Source: Thermococcus sp. (lineage in GTDB: Archaea; Methanobacteriota_B; Thermococci; Thermococcales; Thermococcaceae). Taken from it: a stretch of 64,000 nucleotides of DNA. The notes below the pieces were generated by a model. The model was not told the DNA's origin, searched no databases, and saw only the letters and a list, made by a program, of their open reading frames with translations. Shown one piece after another: positions 46,014 through 55,239 of the stretch; position 1 is the stretch's first letter, and the number at the start of each line of letters is the position of its first letter. The position numbers and the translations under genes were made by a program. Location of the stretch: the NCBI RefSeq assembly GCF_017656495.1, contig NZ_JACDNS010000004.1, positions 97,431-161,430 of the forward strand, written 5' to 3'.

Positions 46014-47336
46014 TCACCTCAATTTATCAAAGAGTAAGTTTAGGGCAATTTTAATGCCCTCAAACACATTTGTCCCTTTTTTCATAGCATATTCAGTATA
46101 AACCGCTCTGATTGGAACTTCCATGATTCTGCATCCTTTTTTGCTAGCTTCAATTATTATTTCACTTGAAACTGCATACCTGTCGCATGTTATTTTGATC
46201 TTAGATGCGCACTCTTTATTAAAGCATCTCAATCCGCTTTGGGAATCGCTGACATATTTACCAGCAAAAATCGTTGTTATTGTATCGAGAACAAAGTTTC
46301 CAAAGCGTTTTATGAGGGGCATCTGACTTACATCTCCTTTGAGCCTCGAACCGATAGCTAAATCAGCTTTTCCTTCAGCTACGGATTTCATAACCCTAAG
46401 TGCATCCTTAACTAAATGTTGTCCATCTGCGTCAAAAGTTATTATAAGCTCTGCTCCTTTTTTGAGAGCAAATGTTATTCCTGTTCCAAGTGCCCCTCCA
46501 AGTCCTCTGTTAACGAGGTGTGTTAGAACTCTGACGCCTTTACTTTTTGCTATTTCCTCTGTCTTATCTCTGCTGCCATCATTAACTACAATGATATGTT
46601 CTGGCTTGAAGTATCTTAAGAGATCATCTAGAACTTTCCCAATCGTGCGCTCCTCATTATATGCTGGAACAACAACATAAGTATTTAAGATTCTGCGGAA
46701 AAGGGATAGAAGTTCTTTCATAGTTGGAACTTCAAAGTCGGCTTTTTCTTCAATAGAGAAGCTCATTCTCCCACTTTCATGCTCCGTTATCAGAATGCTT
46801 AAAGCTCCAACTCTCTTCGCCGGGATAATGTCATATCCATGATCACCAATGACAACAGCTTTTGTAGGAGGAACTTTGAAATATTCAAGGATTCTTTTAA
46901 TATGCATTTCATTGGGCTTAACTTCTCTCCAAGAGACATCATCCCGTGTGAGAATTAACTCGAAGTAGTTTTTTATTCCGTGCATTTCTAAAGCTTTGAG
47001 TGTTGCTTTCCTGCAGTTCCTTGTCATAATTGCTAATTTTATTTCTTGGCTCTTTAAGAACTCCAGAACCTCTTTTGTACCTTTGAATAGAAAGCTTTCG
47101 TCAACTCTTTTGACTTCTAAATCCTCAAGCAGTTTTTTCAGATCATCAACGTTTTTCCCAGTCTCTTCTGAAATTCTAAAAAGGCTTTCATACATGGGGG
47201 TTAGGTCGCCTATTATTTCTTTGGGAATACCAATTTCGAGAAGTTTTTCTTTTAGCTTTTCTTTAATCTCTGCAAAAGTCGTTGGGGCGCCTATGAGTGT
47301 TCCGTCCAAGTCAAAGATTGCCAACCTTATGTCCAT
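46014..47336 (-). CDS. HAD phosphatase fused to a family 2 glycosyltransferase
   Basis: A 440-residue fusion. Residues 1-212 form a HAD phosphatase (AIFDLDGTLIG, IMTRN, VVIGDHGYDI). Residues ~215-440 form a dolichyl-phosphate sugar synthase-like GT2 (TYVVVPAYNEERTIG, VNDGSRDKT, ITFDADGQHL, DSQSGLRCF). The GT2 part likely charges a polyprenyl phosphate with mannose or glucose from a nucleotide sugar. GGTGATC precedes the ATG at 47336. It is divergent from the GlcNAc-1-P transferase, suggesting a glycan-lipid role. Confidence 0.85.
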   Translation of the reverse strand: MDIRLAIFDLDGTLIGAPTTFAEIKEKLKEKLLEIGIPKEIIGDLTPMYESLFRISEETGKNVDDLKKLLEDLEVKRVDESFLFKGTKEVLEFLKSQEIKLAIMTRNCRKATLKALEMHGIKNYFELILTRDDVSWREVKPNEMHIKRILEYFKVPPTKAVVIGDHGYDIIPAKRVGALSILITEHESGRMSFSIEEKADFEVPTMKELLSLFRRILNTYVVVPAYNEERTIGKVLDDLLRYFKPEHIIVVNDGSRDKTEEIAKSKGVRVLTHLVNRGLGGALGTGITFALKKGAELIITFDADGQHLVKDALRVMKSVAEGKADLAIGSRLKGDVSQMPLIKRFGNFVLDTITTIFAGKYVSDSQSGLRCFNKECASKIKITCDRYAVSSEIIIEASKKGCRIMEVPIRAVYTEYAMKKGTNVFEGIKIALNLLFDKLR

Positions 47337-47390
47337 TAAGATCACCGAAGGATTTATTTTGTCTTTTCACTCATTTCTTTGGGGTTAGAG

Positions 47391-48296
47391 ATGATTTGGG
47401 CATTGGTATTTATAGGGTTATCCCTCTCATTGGTTTTAACTCCCTATGTAGCAGACCTCATGAAGAAAGCTGGAATAGTGGGGAAGGATATACATAAGTT
47501 GCATAAGCCGGAAGTTGCTGAGATGGGAGGGGTTGTCATTCTAATATCTTTACCATTGGCTTTAATACCTACTTTGGATAATACTCTCTCAAAAGTTATG
47601 CTAATATTTCTTCTCTTCGGATTGGTTGGGATTCTTGATGATTTAACTAATCTCAGGCAGTCTCATAAAGTTCTGCTGTCTCTTTTAGTTTCTTTGCCTG
47701 TTTTGAGTTTGGATATTAGCAAAGAGCTCAACTTATTGATTTTCACAATTAATTTGAAAACACTGTATTACTTATTTGCTGTTCTATTTTTAACTGGTTC
47801 TGCAAACTTGGTTAACATGCTCGCAGGTTTTAATGGTCTTGAAGTTGGAACTTCAGCAATAGCCCTGCTCTTTTTGGGCTTAATCACTTCAAGTAATGCC
47901 CAGATATTGGCATTTGTGAGCTTTGGAGTTGCTCTTGGGTTTTTATGGTGGAACCGATATCCTGCAAGAGTTTTTCCGGGAGACACTGGAACTTTAAGCT
48001 TGGGGGCTTTAATAGGACTAGTAGGAATACTTGGAAAAGTGGAGGTCTTTGCTGCAATTCTTCTTGTTCCTCATGCACTTGACTTTCTGCTTAAAACAAA
48101 GATAAGGTTTAAAGGTCGTCCATTGGGGAGGACGGAGATTTTAGAAGATGGAACATTAAAAGCACCACCCTATTTAAGCTTTTTGGGCTTGATAATGAGG
48201 GTAAAAAGAGTAAGAGAGTACGAACTTGTTGCAATTGTTTGGGCAATTGAGGTCACTCTTGGCTTCGTTGTGCTTCTTCTTCATCAATTACTTTAA
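47391..48296 (+). CDS. GlcNAc-1-phosphate transferase of the GPT/MraY family (AglH/Alg7-like)
   Basis: A 301-residue membrane protein with about 10 helices. Family motifs are KPEVAEMGGVVI, GLVGILDDLTNLRQ, NLVNMLAGFNGLEVG and RVFPGDTGTLSLGA. It should transfer a sugar-1-phosphate from a UDP donor to polyprenyl phosphate, the first step of protein N-glycosylation in archaea. GGGGTTAGAG precedes the ATG at 47391. Only 54 bases separate it from the divergent HAD-GT2 gene. It overlaps the convergent cas6 gene by 44 bases. Confidence 0.88.
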   Translation: MIWALVFIGLSLSLVLTPYVADLMKKAGIVGKDIHKLHKPEVAEMGGVVILISLPLALIPTLDNTLSKVMLIFLLFGLVGILDDLTNLRQSHKVLLSLLVSLPVLSLDISKELNLLIFTINLKTLYYLFAVLFLTGSANLVNMLAGFNGLEVGTSAIALLFLGLITSSNAQILAFVSFGVALGFLWWNRYPARVFPGDTGTLSLGALIGLVGILGKVEVFAAILLVPHALDFLLKTKIRFKGRPLGRTEILEDGTLKAPPYLSFLGLIMRVKRVREYELVAIVWAIEVTLGFVVLLLHQLL

Positions 48297-49002
48297 CCAT
48301 ACCAAATCCGTATTTTGTTTTTTCTCCAAATCCGTTTTCATAACCGAATTTTGCTATCTCCCTTGAGCCATAGTACCTGAAAACCATGAGAGAACCGCGG
48401 AAATAGGTATCTTTAACTTTGATTCTTACGGGTTTATATTTTATGACCTCTATTCTGAATTCTTTTTCCTCCGGCATTCTTTCTTCTATTTCGGAAAAGC
48501 GCATCAGCATTATCTTTCTCAGCTTATCGTGAAATGTTTCCTCATTTGGATATAAATCCCAGATTTTCATCTTATTTCCGTCGAGCTTTACTGTCCTAAC
48601 CATTATCGGGCTAAGAGTTGAAAATAGTGTGCCGTCTTTTATTTTTGGTTCCCTGAGAACTTTAACCCCATCCATAACGAAGATAGAATTTTCAATCTGA
48701 AGTATGGGATTTTCAATAAAACCCTCAACTATGGATTTTATTACATCAACGACTGAGGAGGAGATATAGAGACAAACTTCATCAGAGAGAATTTTAATAC
48801 CTTTATCGGGGATTAGCTCTCTTTTTCTGACCATAATTCTCGAGAATGTAAAGTAATCTTTATGAGTGGTTTCTAAGAGTCTCGCAAGTTCTGGGGAGGT
48901 AAGGGCAACTTTTTGGATGATCTGGTTATAAACATCATAGTTATAATTAAATGGGAGAATTGTTCCCTCGTCTCTGGGTTTGAGCTTGATTTCTATTCTC
49001 AT
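48253..49002 (-). CDS. cas6: Cas6-family CRISPR RNA endoribonuclease, solitary
   Basis: A 249-residue RAMP protein. The C-terminal glycine-rich loop GYENGFGEKTKYGFGMV is the Cas6 hallmark, and KVLREPKIKDGTLFSTLSPIMV matches Pyrococcus Cas6. Cas6 cleaves CRISPR precursor RNA. The catalytic His46 of P. furiosus Cas6 does not align cleanly: His47 here sits a few residues further on in ETTHKDYFTFS, so activity is uncertain. GGAGGGTGGG precedes the ATG. No array or other cas gene is in the window. Confidence 0.85.
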   Translation of the reverse strand: MRIEIKLKPRDEGTILPFNYNYDVYNQIIQKVALTSPELARLLETTHKDYFTFSRIMVRKRELIPDKGIKILSDEVCLYISSSVVDVIKSIVEGFIENPILQIENSIFVMDGVKVLREPKIKDGTLFSTLSPIMVRTVKLDGNKMKIWDLYPNEETFHDKLRKIMLMRFSEIEERMPEEKEFRIEVIKYKPVRIKVKDTYFRGSLMVFRYYGSREIAKFGYENGFGEKTKYGFGMVKVIDEEEAQRSQE

Positions 49003-49098
49003 TAAACCCACCCTCCTGATTGAGCATTACAATATACGCATTCATTGTTAATAAGAATTTCGAGTGGAGTTAGTATGCCCGAGAAGATTATACCAAAA

Positions 49099-49108
49099 CT
49101 TTATAAAG
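49099..49108 (+). promoter_or_regulatory. Probable TATA box of the PAN gene
   Basis: CTTTATAAAG lies about 100 bases before the PAN start and predicts a leader of about 70 bases. A 21-codon open frame (49075-49140) covers it and is not called as a gene. Confidence 0.45.
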
Positions 49109-49204
49109 AAATGGGGGAAGTGAGAGTTAGGAGAGTCTAATGAGAACAAGTTTAGATAGAGTTAAAAGTTCTTCTCGCAAAGTTAATTATGGAGGGATTA
49201 AATT

Positions 49205-50404
49205 ATGAGTGACATTAATGAGGTGGGAATTAAATCTCATGATGAATATGATGATTACATCATTTATCTAAAGAGACGTATTAGACAGCTTGAACTCCAA
49301 GTGAGAACACTTGAAGCGGATAAAGAGAGATTGGAGAGAGAGCTTTCACGCTTAAGAATGGAGATGTCGAGGTTAAGACAACCTCCAGCATTTGCTGGGA
49401 CCCTCCTTGAACTTCTTGATGATGACAGAGCGATAGTTCAAAACTATAATGGTCCAAGGTTTGTAGTTAGAATAGCGCCATGGATTGAGAAAGAAAAACT
49501 AAAACCAGGAAGTAGGGTAGCGCTTGATCAAAGGACAATGGCCGTCGTTGAGATCTTACCGTCACCAAAGGATCCATCGGTTCTTGGATTTGAAGTTATT
49601 GAAAGGCCAAATGTAACGTATAAAGACATCGGTGGTTTGAAAAAGCAGCTTCAAGAACTTAGAGAGGCAGTAGAGCTTCCACTTAAACACCCAGAACTTT
49701 TCGAGAAGGTGGGAATAGAACCTCCAAAAGGTGTTTTGTTATATGGTCCACCAGGGTGTGGAAAGACACTAATGGCCAAAGCATTGGCACATGAAGTGAA
49801 TGCGACATTCATAAGAGTAGTTGGTAGTGAGCTTGTGAGAAAGTACATTGGAGAGGGGGCTAGATTAGTCCATGAACTCTTTGAATTGGCAAAAGAAAAA
49901 GCTCCAACAATAATCTTCATTGATGAGATTGATGCGATTGGTGCTAAAAGACTGGAGGAGACAACGGGTGGAGAAAGAGAAGTTAACAGAACACTCATGC
50001 AGCTTTTAGCTGAACTTGATGGATTTGATCCAAGGGGTAACGTTAAGGTTATAGCGGCAACCAACAGACCTGATATCCTGGACCCGGCTCTGCTTAGACC
50101 TGGTAGATTTGATAGGCTTATTGAAGTTCCGTTGCCTGACTTTGAAGGAAGACTTGAAATCCTCAAAGTACACACAAGGAAAATGAACTTAAAGAACGTT
50201 GATCTCAGAGCAATAGCCGAGCTAACTGAAGGTGCAAGTGGTGCTGACTTAAAGGCTATAGCCACTGAAGCAGGAATGTTTGCCATTAGAGAAAGAAGGG
50301 AATATGTAACACACGAGGACTTCCTGAAGGCTGTAGAGAAAGTCTTTGGTTCAGAGCAGAGATTGGCTCAGCAAATAGCTATGCATGAAGTCATGTATGG
50401 CTAA
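49205..50404 (+). CDS. pan: Proteasome-activating nucleotidase PAN
   Basis: A 399-residue AAA+ ATPase that unfolds proteins and feeds them to the 20S proteasome. An N-terminal coiled coil (about 20-65) and OB domain precede the AAA module: Walker A GPPGCGKT, Walker [28 protein letters not shown]. The C-terminus ends M-Y-G, matching the HbYX motif that docks into the core particle. GGAGGGATTAAATT precedes the ATG. The core beta subunit is encoded at the left edge of the window. Confidence 0.97.
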   Translation: MSDINEVGIKSHDEYDDYIIYLKRRIRQLELQVRTLEADKERLERELSRLRMEMSRLRQPPAFAGTLLELLDDDRAIVQNYNGPRFVVRIAPWIEKEKLKPGSRVALDQRTMAVVEILPSPKDPSVLGFEVIERPNVTYKDIGGLKKQLQELREAVELPLKHPELFEKVGIEPPKGVLLYGPPGCGKTLMAKALAHEVNATFIRVVGSELVRKYIGEGARLVHELFELAKEKAPTIIFIDEIDAIGAKRLEETTGGEREVNRTLMQLLAELDGFDPRGNVKVIAATNRPDILDPALLRPGRFDRLIEVPLPDFEGRLEILKVHTRKMNLKNVDLRAIAELTEGASGADLKAIATEAGMFAIRERREYVTHEDFLKAVEKVFGSEQRLAQQIAMHEVMYG

Positions 50405-51503
50405 TTCTCTTCTTTTCTGCTCCTATTATCACTAGTGCAATTAAGTACATTAAAGGGATTGAGTAAAAAGCTTTGTCATAACTTAGCTTGTCAATTAGGA
50501 CTCCCAGAAGATATGGGCCCAGGGTAGCTCCAAAGAATCCCATCATATTGACAAATCCCATTATTGCTCCTTTGTTTTCATTTGTTGCTTGTTCTGCAGT
50601 GTATGCCGTAACTATTGGTCCTACTGAATAAAAGAACAAACCAAGAATTGGGACTATTAATGGCAAAGCTGTTTTTGCTAACAGAAATGAGAGAACAGCA
50701 TTGAAACCTAGCGTTAAAATTAGGCTTTTCTTTTTAAGTTTGTCATAAACTGTTCCACCTGCCAAGGATCCTACAACTCCAACTATCGAGAGAATGGAAA
50801 AATATAATGAGGCTTCCTCTAGGCTTCTTCCTTTGTTTACGAAGAAATCTGGGAGAAAAGTCAGCATACCGAAAAATGCAGCTAAGCCAATAAAATTCAT
50901 AATGCTCAGTCCAATGACATGCTTTGGGATCCCAAGCTTTGCATGTTTGACTTTGTGCACTTCACCTTTTATTGAAATCATTAGAGCAATGCCCACCACT
51001 GCACTCATAATGGAGAGAACCAAAAATGCGTATTTCCACTCTAGAGCTAATGCAATAGGAACAACAATCAGAGGAGCTATCCCACTTCCTATTGGCGGAC
51101 CGACCATAAAAACACCAAGAGCTGAACCTTTCCTCTCGCTGTAAATGTCGCTGATTAGGGCTGTTGCTGGGGCGTAATAAAGGCCCGCAAAGATACCGTA
51201 AAGAGCTCTTATGGTTAACAATTCCCAGTAATCTTTTGCAAGAATTATGAACGCACTTGCAAAGGAATAACCAAGGATGCTTACCACAACAAGCTTTTTC
51301 CTTCCAAGTCTGTCTCCTAAGTATCCAGCAGGAACTTGAATTAGAGCATAGGGTAGGAGGAGAGAAGTCATCAGAAGCCCTGCTTGGGCGTTGCTGATTT
51401 CAAACTCTGCCTTTATTATGGGAATGAGGGGTGGGATAGCCATTCTGTGGGCATAGTTGAATATCCAACCGAGTGAAAGGAGCAGTAAAAGTTTCTTTCG
51501 CAT
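50391..51503 (-). CDS. MFS transporter
   Basis: A 370-residue protein with about 11-12 membrane helices and the loop motif [15 protein letters not shown]. Sequence such as [35 protein letters not shown] is typical of nitrate/anion or drug MFS proteins; the substrate is not evident. No ribosome site is visible; CTTTTAAACG about 20-30 bases upstream suggests a leaderless mRNA. It overlaps the end of PAN by 14 bases, convergently. Confidence 0.8.
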   Translation of the reverse strand: MRKKLLLLLSLGWIFNYAHRMAIPPLIPIIKAEFEISNAQAGLLMTSLLLPYALIQVPAGYLGDRLGRKKLVVVSILGYSFASAFIILAKDYWELLTIRALYGIFAGLYYAPATALISDIYSERKGSALGVFMVGPPIGSGIAPLIVVPIALALEWKYAFLVLSIMSAVVGIALMISIKGEVHKVKHAKLGIPKHVIGLSIMNFIGLAAFFGMLTFLPDFFVNKGRSLEEASLYFSILSIVGVVGSLAGGTVYDKLKKKSLILTLGFNAVLSFLLAKTALPLIVPILGLFFYSVGPIVTAYTAEQATNENKGAIMGFVNMMGFFGATLGPYLLGVLIDKLSYDKAFYSIPLMYLIALVIIGAEKKRISHT

Positions 51504-51594
51504 GCTTTTAGATAAAGAGTTAAGCGTTTAAAAGTTTATCTTGGGTAAGGGCAAGGGTTTAAAAATAAATCCCCAAAGTCCTACTGGGATAAAG

Positions 51595-52530
51595 ATGGTC
51601 AGCAAACTAGTAGCACTTGAAGTTTATCACAATCTTAAGGACATAGATTTTCGGATATTAAGAGGGGTAGAGCTAAATATGCGCTACCATCAGTGGGTTC
51701 CATTGGAGGATATTGCAAAATTTGCTAGGACTGATGTTGAAACTGCCTCATACCGTTTAGGAAAGCTTGACAACTGGATGCTTGTAAGGAGAAGGAGCGA
51801 TATTGGGTACATTGGATATCAGCTCACGATTCACGGGTATGATGTTCTGGCAATTAGAGCTTTTGCAAAAAAAGGTGTTATTGAGGCAATAAGCCAAACC
51901 CAAATAGGTGTTGGGAAAGAGGCTGATGTTTATGTTGGAATAACTCCTCAAGGAGAGAAAGTTGCGGTTAAGTTCAACCGCATCGGAAGGACGAGCTTTA
52001 CCAGAATTAAGCTCTATAGGAGAGATTTTATAGACAAACATCATATCTCATGGCTTTACATTTCACGTTTAGTTGCTGAGAGAGAGTATGAGGCTTTGCA
52101 ATTGCTTTCTCCTATAGCTAAAGTTCCAAAACCGATAGCATGGAACAGACATGCTATAGTGATGGAATTTATTGAAGGTGTTGAGCTGAGTGAACTTAGA
52201 GACGATGATTTGACAAGAGAAGAAGCTGAAGAGATACTTAACAAGGTTTTGGAAGAGTACCTCAAGATTGTACGCTTCGGGATTGTCCATTCAGATATGA
52301 GTGAATTTAACATAGTTCTAACAGAAGATGATGATATATTGATTATTGATTGGCCCCAATATCTGCCAACTGCATATCCCGAGAGCCTTGAATACTTAAA
52401 GAGAGATATATCTGTTTTGTTAAATGCTTTTCACAGAAGATGGCGGGTCAAAAAGGACTTTAATGAGGTTTGGAATAAGTTTTATGAAGCTTGGTTAGAA
52501 AGTAGAGGAGAAAAAGATAATAAGGACTAA
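51595..52530 (+). CDS. rio2: Rio2-family atypical protein kinase
   Basis: A 311-residue kinase involved in small-subunit ribosome maturation. The N-terminal winged helix (1-85, YHQWVPLEDIAKFARTD) is specific to Rio2. The ATP loop is GVGKEADVYVG, the catalytic loop VHSDMSEFNIVL and the metal-binding loop IIDWPQ. GGGATAAAG directly precedes the ATG at 51595. The frame opens earlier, at 51541, but that codon is close to the likely TATA element. Confidence 0.93.
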   Translation: MVSKLVALEVYHNLKDIDFRILRGVELNMRYHQWVPLEDIAKFARTDVETASYRLGKLDNWMLVRRRSDIGYIGYQLTIHGYDVLAIRAFAKKGVIEAISQTQIGVGKEADVYVGITPQGEKVAVKFNRIGRTSFTRIKLYRRDFIDKHHISWLYISRLVAEREYEALQLLSPIAKVPKPIAWNRHAIVMEFIEGVELSELRDDDLTREEAEEILNKVLEEYLKIVRFGIVHSDMSEFNIVLTEDDDILIIDWPQYLPTAYPESLEYLKRDISVLLNAFHRRWRVKKDFNEVWNKFYEAWLESRGEKDNKD

Positions 52531-52558
52531 GTGAGTATTAATAATGTGGCGAAGTAGG

Positions 52559-53101
52559 ATGAGCGAGAAGCCGAGGTTTTTAAAGGAGTTTGAAGTGTGG
52601 GAAAAAAAGCGTAAGATAGCTGAGCTCTTTAGAGAGGCCTTGGAAGCAGAAAACAGAAACGAGTATGGAATAGCGAAGAAAAAGCTTGATGAGATAATGG
52701 AGCTTTCTAAGGATGAGTTTCCTGAAATTTATTTTGAAGCATGCTTTAAGCTGGCGGAAGTCTTTTTTGAAGAAGAGAACTACCGAGGCTCTATAAAGTG
52801 TGCGTTAAGAGCCATTTGTAATGTTCCAAACAAGGATTTGTATTTAGTCGGTATCAAAAGAATTAGAGATATGCTATTCATCCTGAAAGAGCAGGGAAAC
52901 TTGTCAGTATTTAAAGAGAATATGGAACCAATCTACAGGCTCCTTAAAGACAATGAAGAGTTGCAAGCATTTGTGAAAGGCTTAATCTCAATAGCAGAGG
53001 GAAGAAAGGACATAACAAAGTATCTAAACTCTATCAGAACCCCAGAGCTAAAAGAAGCTCTTGAATTGTTACTCAAGCCTCACCAAAGATTTTCTCTATG
53101 A
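52559..53101 (+). CDS. Helical repeat protein, unknown function
   Basis: A 180-residue, entirely alpha-helical, charged protein without membrane segments. The helix pairs (EALEAENRNEYGIAKKKLDEIM, ACFKLAEVFFEEENYRGSIKCALRAI) look like degenerate TPR units. The start may be ATG 52559 or ATG 52544. It follows rio2 by 28 bases and could be co-transcribed. It overlaps the convergent radical SAM gene by 29 bases. Confidence 0.65.
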   Translation: MSEKPRFLKEFEVWEKKRKIAELFREALEAENRNEYGIAKKKLDEIMELSKDEFPEIYFEACFKLAEVFFEEENYRGSIKCALRAICNVPNKDLYLVGIKRIRDMLFILKEQGNLSVFKENMEPIYRLLKDNEELQAFVKGLISIAEGRKDITKYLNSIRTPELKEALELLLKPHQRFSL

Positions 53102-54029
53102 CTTTCGTTAAGTACTCCTTCTTTGGTTTAATTGGAAAGTTATAAGGTTCTTTGCTTGGCTTCTCATTGTAATACGGTCTGTTGCATCCAGGACACCCAT
53201 GAGTCATTACTGCCATCTCACTAAGAACATTCATGAGCTCTTTCTTGTTCATTCCAAAGCTTAATAAACTTCCATCATTATCAAACTCGAACTCTTCAGC
53301 TCGTTTTATTCTGTTTTTGATTAAATAGTGCCCAATCTGGATTTTCCTATATCTAATTAGGCTGGGAGGTTTGAGATTCTCGAGCTTTGTTCCTTTGATT
53401 GGTGTGAAAGCGAAGAGAGAAACTTCAGCCCCAATATCATAAGCTCTCTGAATAGTTTCAATAGCTTCCTTATCTGTCTCTCCTAACCCAATTATCAGAT
53501 GTACGAAAGCTTTTCCTTTACCAAATATCTCAATTATCTCATCAGCAAAATCCCACATCTCATTCCATGAATATAGTGAGTCCTTTATATCTCTATATAA
53601 TCTCTTGCTAGCGACATCCAATCCAACACCGATATAATCAACGCCGAGCTCTCTAAACTTCTCAAGATACTCCCTATCAACTGGGGTTATAGAAACAGAG
53701 ATTGGCAAATTTAGATTGTAAAAAGCCCCAAGAAGTGTTAATACATCCTCCTCTAAGCCTTCATAGTCAACAGTTTGTAGACATATCCTCGAAAATCTTC
53801 CCTCTTTTAACTTCTCAAGAACAGTTTTAAGTTCAAAAACGGGCCAAGTTATCCTCGAGAGCTTGCTCAAGTCTGCTTTGCTCTCTCTTGCTTGTGGACA
53901 AAAAGCACAGTTGTTTATGCATCTTCCATTGTGGTAAATCATTAAGTATGCTGTTGTTGGTTTTGCAAGCATCTTTGCTTTTATCAGCTCCATTGCAACA
54001 GCTGTTCCATATGAAACTCTAATGAGCAT
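53073..54029 (-). CDS. Radical SAM protein, biotin/lipoyl synthase-like
   Basis: A 318-residue radical SAM enzyme with cluster motif GRCINNCAFCPQ and an additional C-terminal cysteine pair in HGCPGCNRPYYNE. Extra cysteines can hold an auxiliary Fe-S cluster, as in sulfur-inserting enzymes. The layout recalls the two-protein archaeal lipoyl synthases LipS1/LipS2 of Thermococcus, but I cannot confirm the identity, and no partner gene is adjacent. GAGGTG six bases before the ATG at 54029 sets the start. Confidence 0.75.
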   Translation of the reverse strand: MLIRVSYGTAVAMELIKAKMLAKPTTAYLMIYHNGRCINNCAFCPQARESKADLSKLSRITWPVFELKTVLEKLKEGRFSRICLQTVDYEGLEEDVLTLLGAFYNLNLPISVSITPVDREYLEKFRELGVDYIGVGLDVASKRLYRDIKDSLYSWNEMWDFADEIIEIFGKGKAFVHLIIGLGETDKEAIETIQRAYDIGAEVSLFAFTPIKGTKLENLKPPSLIRYRKIQIGHYLIKNRIKRAEEFEFDNDGSLLSFGMNKKELMNVLSEMAVMTHGCPGCNRPYYNEKPSKEPYNFPIKPKKEYLTKVIEKIFGEA

Positions 54030-54048
54030 CAGCTGCACCTCATTTGCT

Positions 54049-55239
54049 TTAGCTTTTTTCCTTTAAAAACCTTGGGAACTGAAGAATTATCATTGCCATT
54101 AAAATCACTAATGGTAGAATTGGAAAAATAGTCATATAGCTGTCCTTTAATTGAGCCACATAACCAAAAATTAAAGGGCCTGAGAGATAGCCAAGATCAA
54201 AGAACATTGTGTAGATGCTTGAGCCAAATGTCCTAATCTTCTGAGGTAATTTAGCTAATGCCATCATTTGGAGGGAAGGAACGGCAAAACCAAAGCCCAT
54301 TCCGAGAGGAATTGCGCTTAGATATGCTTTGGGTGGAGTTGGATTTAATGCTAACAAGATATAGGCCAATAAAAGCAGTGAAAATCCAAAAGTTGCAACG
54401 GGAGTTGGACCTCTCCTATCAGCTTCTCTTCCTCCGAAAACTCTTGTGAGAAGGCTAAAACCACCCATAATACTCGCATAAATTCCAAAAGCGCTCGTTC
54501 CTAAGCCAATAACCTTATACAAGGCCGGAAGAAAGGTAAGCATTCCGCTATATGCAAGCGAGAGCAGAAGTAGAGCCAAGCTTGCTGCAATAAAGAATGG
54601 ATTTAAAAGTAAACGATAGGAAATATTTTTGTGGGTTTCTGTCGTCTTCTGCTCACTCTCCTCTTGAGTAGTCCTATGTGCCATTGATACAAAACCTGCT
54701 GCAATCAGAGATAGTAATATTGTAAAGATGAAAGCTGGTTGAAAGCCAAAATAGTCAGCAACAAAGCCTCCAACTGCAGGACCGACTAAATTGCTCAAGG
54801 AAAACATCATCCCACGCCAACCAAGGGTTTCTCCAACACGACCTTTGGGAGCTAGCTCGATTGCTGTTGCAAGTGAAGAGGGGAAAAATAAAGCCATAGC
54901 AAAACCGTGAATACCTCTTCCAACTGCAAACAGTGTTAAATTTTCAAGTGAGACAGACAGTACATACAAGACTCCAGCAACAGCGCCTAAAATGCTACCT
55001 AGCGTCATAACATGAAACTTCCAACCCCGGTCTCCAAGAAATCCTCCAAGAGGCTTTAAGAACAGAGCAACTATCGAGGAGATTGAAGCTATTGAACCAA
55101 CTATGAGTGGAGTTGCACCTAAGAGAATTGATAGAGGAGAGATTAAGGGAGAAACTAATGCAATGCCAAGGAAGAAGAAAAATGTTGAAAAGTGAAGTAG
55201 CCAGATGTCTCTTGAAAACTCCTTCAGCGTCATATTCAT
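54049..55239 (-). CDS. MFS transporter
   Basis: A 396-residue protein with about 12 helices and the signature GGFLGDRGWKFHVM. Multidrug-type features include ELAPKGRVGETLGWRGMMFSLSNLVGPAVGGF. The ATG at 55239 overlaps the asparaginase stop by 4 bases; the ATG at 55233 has better spacing from AGGGA and may be the real start. It is probably co-transcribed with the upstream asparaginase gene. Confidence 0.82.
   Translation of the reverse strand: MNMTLKEFSRDIWLLHFSTFFFFLGIALVSPLISPLSILLGATPLIVGSIASISSIVALFLKPLGGFLGDRGWKFHVMTLGSILGAVAGVLYVLSVSLENLTLFAVGRGIHGFAMALFFPSSLATAIELAPKGRVGETLGWRGMMFSLSNLVGPAVGGFVADYFGFQPAFIFTILLSLIAAGFVSMAHRTTQEESEQKTTETHKNISYRLLLNPFFIAASLALLLLSLAYSGMLTFLPALYKVIGLGTSAFGIYASIMGGFSLLTRVFGGREADRRGPTPVATFGFSLLLLAYILLALNPTPPKAYLSAIPLGMGFGFAVPSLQMMALAKLPQKIRTFGSSIYTMFFDLGYLSGPLIFGYVAQLKDSYMTIFPILPLVILMAMIILQFPRFLKEKS

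Noticed and set aside
49075..49140. 21-codon open frame upstream of PAN
   Set aside because: It spans the probable TATA box of PAN and has only a weak Shine-Dalgarno-like GGAG; more likely promoter sequence than a peptide gene.
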